From Parapristionchus giblindavisi (taxonomy: Eukaryota; Nematoda; Chromadorea; Rhabditida; Diplogasteridae): DNA of 64,000 nt. The DNA is taken from contig CALSFV010000379.1 of NCBI GenBank assembly GCA_943737045.1, forward strand, positions 184,001-248,000, given 5' to 3'. The position numbers were made by a program, and so were the translations under genes. This document shows positions 61,015 through 64,000 of this stretch, one piece after another (within the stretch, counting starts at the first letter, position 1; every line of letters starts with the position of its first letter). Under the pieces are notes generated by a model, which searched no databases, was not told where the DNA came from, and saw only the letters and a list, made by a program, of their open reading frames with translations.

Positions 61015-64000
61015 TTATTGAGAAAACCTTGCCGTCGCTGAAACAAATAAAAGTGATGAAACATATTCCAACACATCTCTCAATTAGTTCCCTTTACATG
61101 CAGGATTGTCCATGTCCCTACTACAATATTATCCATGGTTCCTCTCGAATTAGTGACTAGATCATGCGGTGAAGTAGGTCCGAAGAAGAGATTAGGCACT
61201 CCGGACTGAAGTGGACTTGAATTATCCCTGGCCTAGCAGTGATCAACCGTAGGACTTCGCGTGCCTTGAATAACGAGTTGTTCCTTTTACCTTAATCTCT
61301 CGAATTAATGAATAATATCTGTTTATTGAATAATGTAACCGTGACAAAATCAGAAATTGCATATGTAAAAAATGCGGAACCCAATATTCTCATTTTTAAA
61401 ACCATTCTCTTTAATTTCTTTTATCTATGGTTCCCTCTCGCATTAGTACCTAATATCATATCATTTTCACGCCTCAAAATCAGAAATAAAATGTGTGATA
61501 CGGAACCAATAATCTCATTTCTACTCCTATGCCATTCGAACATACATCTTTAAGGCACACCCCGAGCAAATTGTACTTTCCGCTCTGGCAATGCTCTCTC
61601 CTAGACAAAGAAAGCGAGAGACTGTTGCCAGAGAGGACTGTTAAAGATTGTTAAAGATAAAGATTAAAGACCCAGACTATTGCCAGGCATGCTTTTAGAT
61701 ACTATACTTCACATTTAACCACTGAACTACTCACAGGGTTGTACAATCTTTCTACCAATAGTATAAATGGTTCTTCTCAAATTAGTGCCTAATATCATTT
61801 CATTGAAGAATGTTACCGAGACAAAATCAAAAATTGCATGTACGCGACGGAACCCAAAAATCTCATTTGTATACCGATGCATGGCTCCGCCCATTTTACA
61901 TAAGCCCTATTTATATAGCGATGCCGACTCCGCCCATTTAAATTCGCGGGCTTGGACACCGATTTCAAACATTAACAACCCCAAATTCTTTATTATTTCG
62001 GAAAATGTAATCCTAGCATTAGATGGATACGAAGGTAGTGACGCTCCGAGACTGCGGTTAAAGTCACACTCCAAGCTTATTTGAAACTCTCCGCTCTGCT
62101 CACACTCTCGCCCTTTTTTGTCTACGAGAGAGTATTAACAACGTGGAGAGTAAAATTAGCTTGGTGTGCCTTTAAGAAGTAAGATCGTCCATCAAAAAAG
62201 AGTAGAACATCATCCACGGTGGATTTGTCAATCAACGATGATGCAGGAACGACGATCACACTGAAGAATGATAGAATAACAATTATTCAACGATTTTACC
62301 ATTTTGTACATACACACGACTCTTCCAATATTGAATGAAAGAGATATTGATGACTCTTTCACTTAAATTTTCAACTATTATAGTTGAAGTCTATTTTAAA
62401 GGCAAACCCCGTGCAAATAAAGAAAAGTAACACTCTACCGCATACAAAGAAATATAGATAGGAAAGACAACTTCGCGGATTGATATACCTACTTTGTGAA
62501 AACATGTCAATTCTGTCACAGCTTTTTGCTCCACGATGTCGTTTATGACAATGTAATATACAAATGAGCCGGGATTGAGGAGCAATTACCGTACCTCTTA
62601 ATCGATCAATATTTCACTACCGCTTCATTTACGTCATCAAAGGTGTCTATTCAGACTAGGACTAAATGAGCTAGATAAACCAAATTGTTCCTTATTGTTA
62701 GAAGAAACAACATCGTGAATCGCCATAGATATTTCAGCCCCGTTGATGTTTATAGCGTTGTACAGATGTTTCTTGAATTATGGTGCAAATACCGTACCTT
62801 AGGCCAACTGATGGGTTCCTTGGTGTCCTTTGACGATCTTCACTCCAACATCTGCGCCACCACAGCATATATGGGGTTTTTCGACAGCGTTTCATGAAAA
62901 TGGTTTCATCAAAAAGGCCAATTAAATACGACATGTTTCCGTAGATAAAATACAGTATACCTTATCAGGGTGACTGACTTTACTGCCAAAAGAAGAAGAC
63001 CTTCTTGTTGCCGTACTTGACTCGGACACCGTCTCCAAAACTATCAACTCGTAACTGACGACCCTAACGACTTCTCAATCTGAAATGTATTTGAAATGAT
63101 TAAACTCGATTTACAAGCAATTGTGGCGAAATCACAGAATAGACGAAAATGAAGATAGAGTGAGTCCTAAGCGTAACGGTTTTGATCAGTGATCAGTTGA
63201 ACACTTTTCGGTCCCACGATAGGTTCACCATGATGAACTAAACTAGAACTGGTCACTGATAAGTCTAAACATAAGTGAATAAGGCAAGGTTGAGATAGTT
63301 AGTGAGAGAAAGAGAAAGAGTGACGAGAGAGTGTGTGGATCAGAGAGAGCATAATCTGATATCATACAAGAACATGTACATAGGAAGCGACTAATCGATA
63401 TGGATAGGGAATAGGAATACACGACCAAATTACATAGGAATATGTAAGAATAAGGTAGATTTCAACTGATTTAAACGGATATCCAAACTAATCGTAAACT
63501 CACCACTATGATCGTATTTTCTTGTAGAAAAAGGCCGAAACAGGAACTAAGAGCGCGGTCAAATCGGAGAGAAGCAAATTTAGACAATGAATCAGGGGTC
63601 ATTGAACAAAAAGTCAAAGTTCAAAGATCAAGTTTAAAATGGGACTAGCGAGAATACGACTAGAAGAGGACACTACGAGCGAAAATAATTCACAAAATGA
63701 ATAAAAATAAGAGAGATCATATGTAAATTGGAAGACAAGGGATGAGGGACTAGACAACAACAATGATGTGCAAATGGTGAAGGAAAGTTCAAAGATAGGT
63801 CATATAGTCGATCGATGATCATGATAGAGGTAGAGGTAGAGGGAGAAGGAGAGGGTGAAGTAGAGGTATAGGGACAGAGAAAATAGACAAAGATAGGCAG
63901 AGAGTGATCAAAGAGACTGAACACTTTTCGAAGGAGGAGAAGAAAAACAAAATAACGTGAACAATAGTGGAAAAAGTGAAAAAAAGTGGCATAGTGGAAA
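61015..64000. repeat. Array unit D, diverged and cut by window end
   Basis: Colinear with about 50350-53880 of unit B but with many substitutions and indels. It has the tail of the AGGCACACC MITE at about 61556 and an extra one at 62062. It lacks the mariner N-terminal part and runs to the end of the window, so the array may continue. Confidence 0.85.
62062..62171. mobile_element. TTAA MITE, AGGCACACC family
   Basis: TTAA at 62058-62061 and 62172-62175; core ACTCTCCGCTCTGCTCACAC and right end GGTGTGCCT. Confidence 0.85.

Overview
The window looks like nuclear DNA of a nematode, probably a rhabditid or diplogastrid; the species was not identified. The evidence is small phase-consistent exons with TTTCAG-type 3' splice sites, a CK1/TTBK-like kinase of the kind expanded in nematodes, a secreted protein with MIG-18-like cysteine modules, and very dense small DNA transposons and foldback elements. 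There is no sign of bacterial, viral or organellar sequence.

Layout. 0.2-2 kb: a Mutator-like foldback element, a MITE and a tRNA-Val gene. 2.4-5.3 kb (minus): an intact-looking gene for a two-PDZ-domain protein, with two minisatellites and a tRNA-derived SINE in its introns. 5.5-10 kb: transposon remnants. 10.2-25.1 kb (minus): a single-pass membrane protein gene of at least 11 exons. Its introns hold a pogo-like element, a mariner fragment, a 1.85 kb foldback and a 6.1 kb segment with 20-bp inverted termini. That segment carries broken, intron-containing fragments of three other genes in one orientation: the 5' end of an unidentified small-protein gene, the N-terminal half of DNA topoisomerase II, and the 3' end of a GMPPB-like gene. 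I read it as a Pack-type, gene-capturing transposon; this is the most notable object in the window. 25-34.6 kb: several large foldbacks and MITEs, some with tRNA-like Pol III promoter modules. 34.8-36.7 kb (minus): a CK1/TTBK-like kinase with a degenerate glycine loop and DFG changed to KFG, so probably a pseudokinase. 37.7-41.8 kb (plus): a secreted modular protein of 331 residues whose introns are enlarged by MITEs. 42-64 kb: a tandem array of a unit of about 4.96 kb, two copies almost identical, with an older copy on each side and an inverted partial copy plus foldback at its left edge. The units hold decayed mariner pieces, tRNA-like sequences, MITEs and a small exon-like fragment.

The four genes that look intact (PDZ protein, membrane protein, kinase, secreted protein) show no common pathway. 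Most of the window is a record of transposon activity, including three MITE families that use TTAA targets (piggyBac-like), TA-target foldbacks, a TTA-target element and a probable 9-bp-TSD element. Gene models were built by hand from splice signals and reading phase; start exons of the membrane protein and kinase are unresolved.
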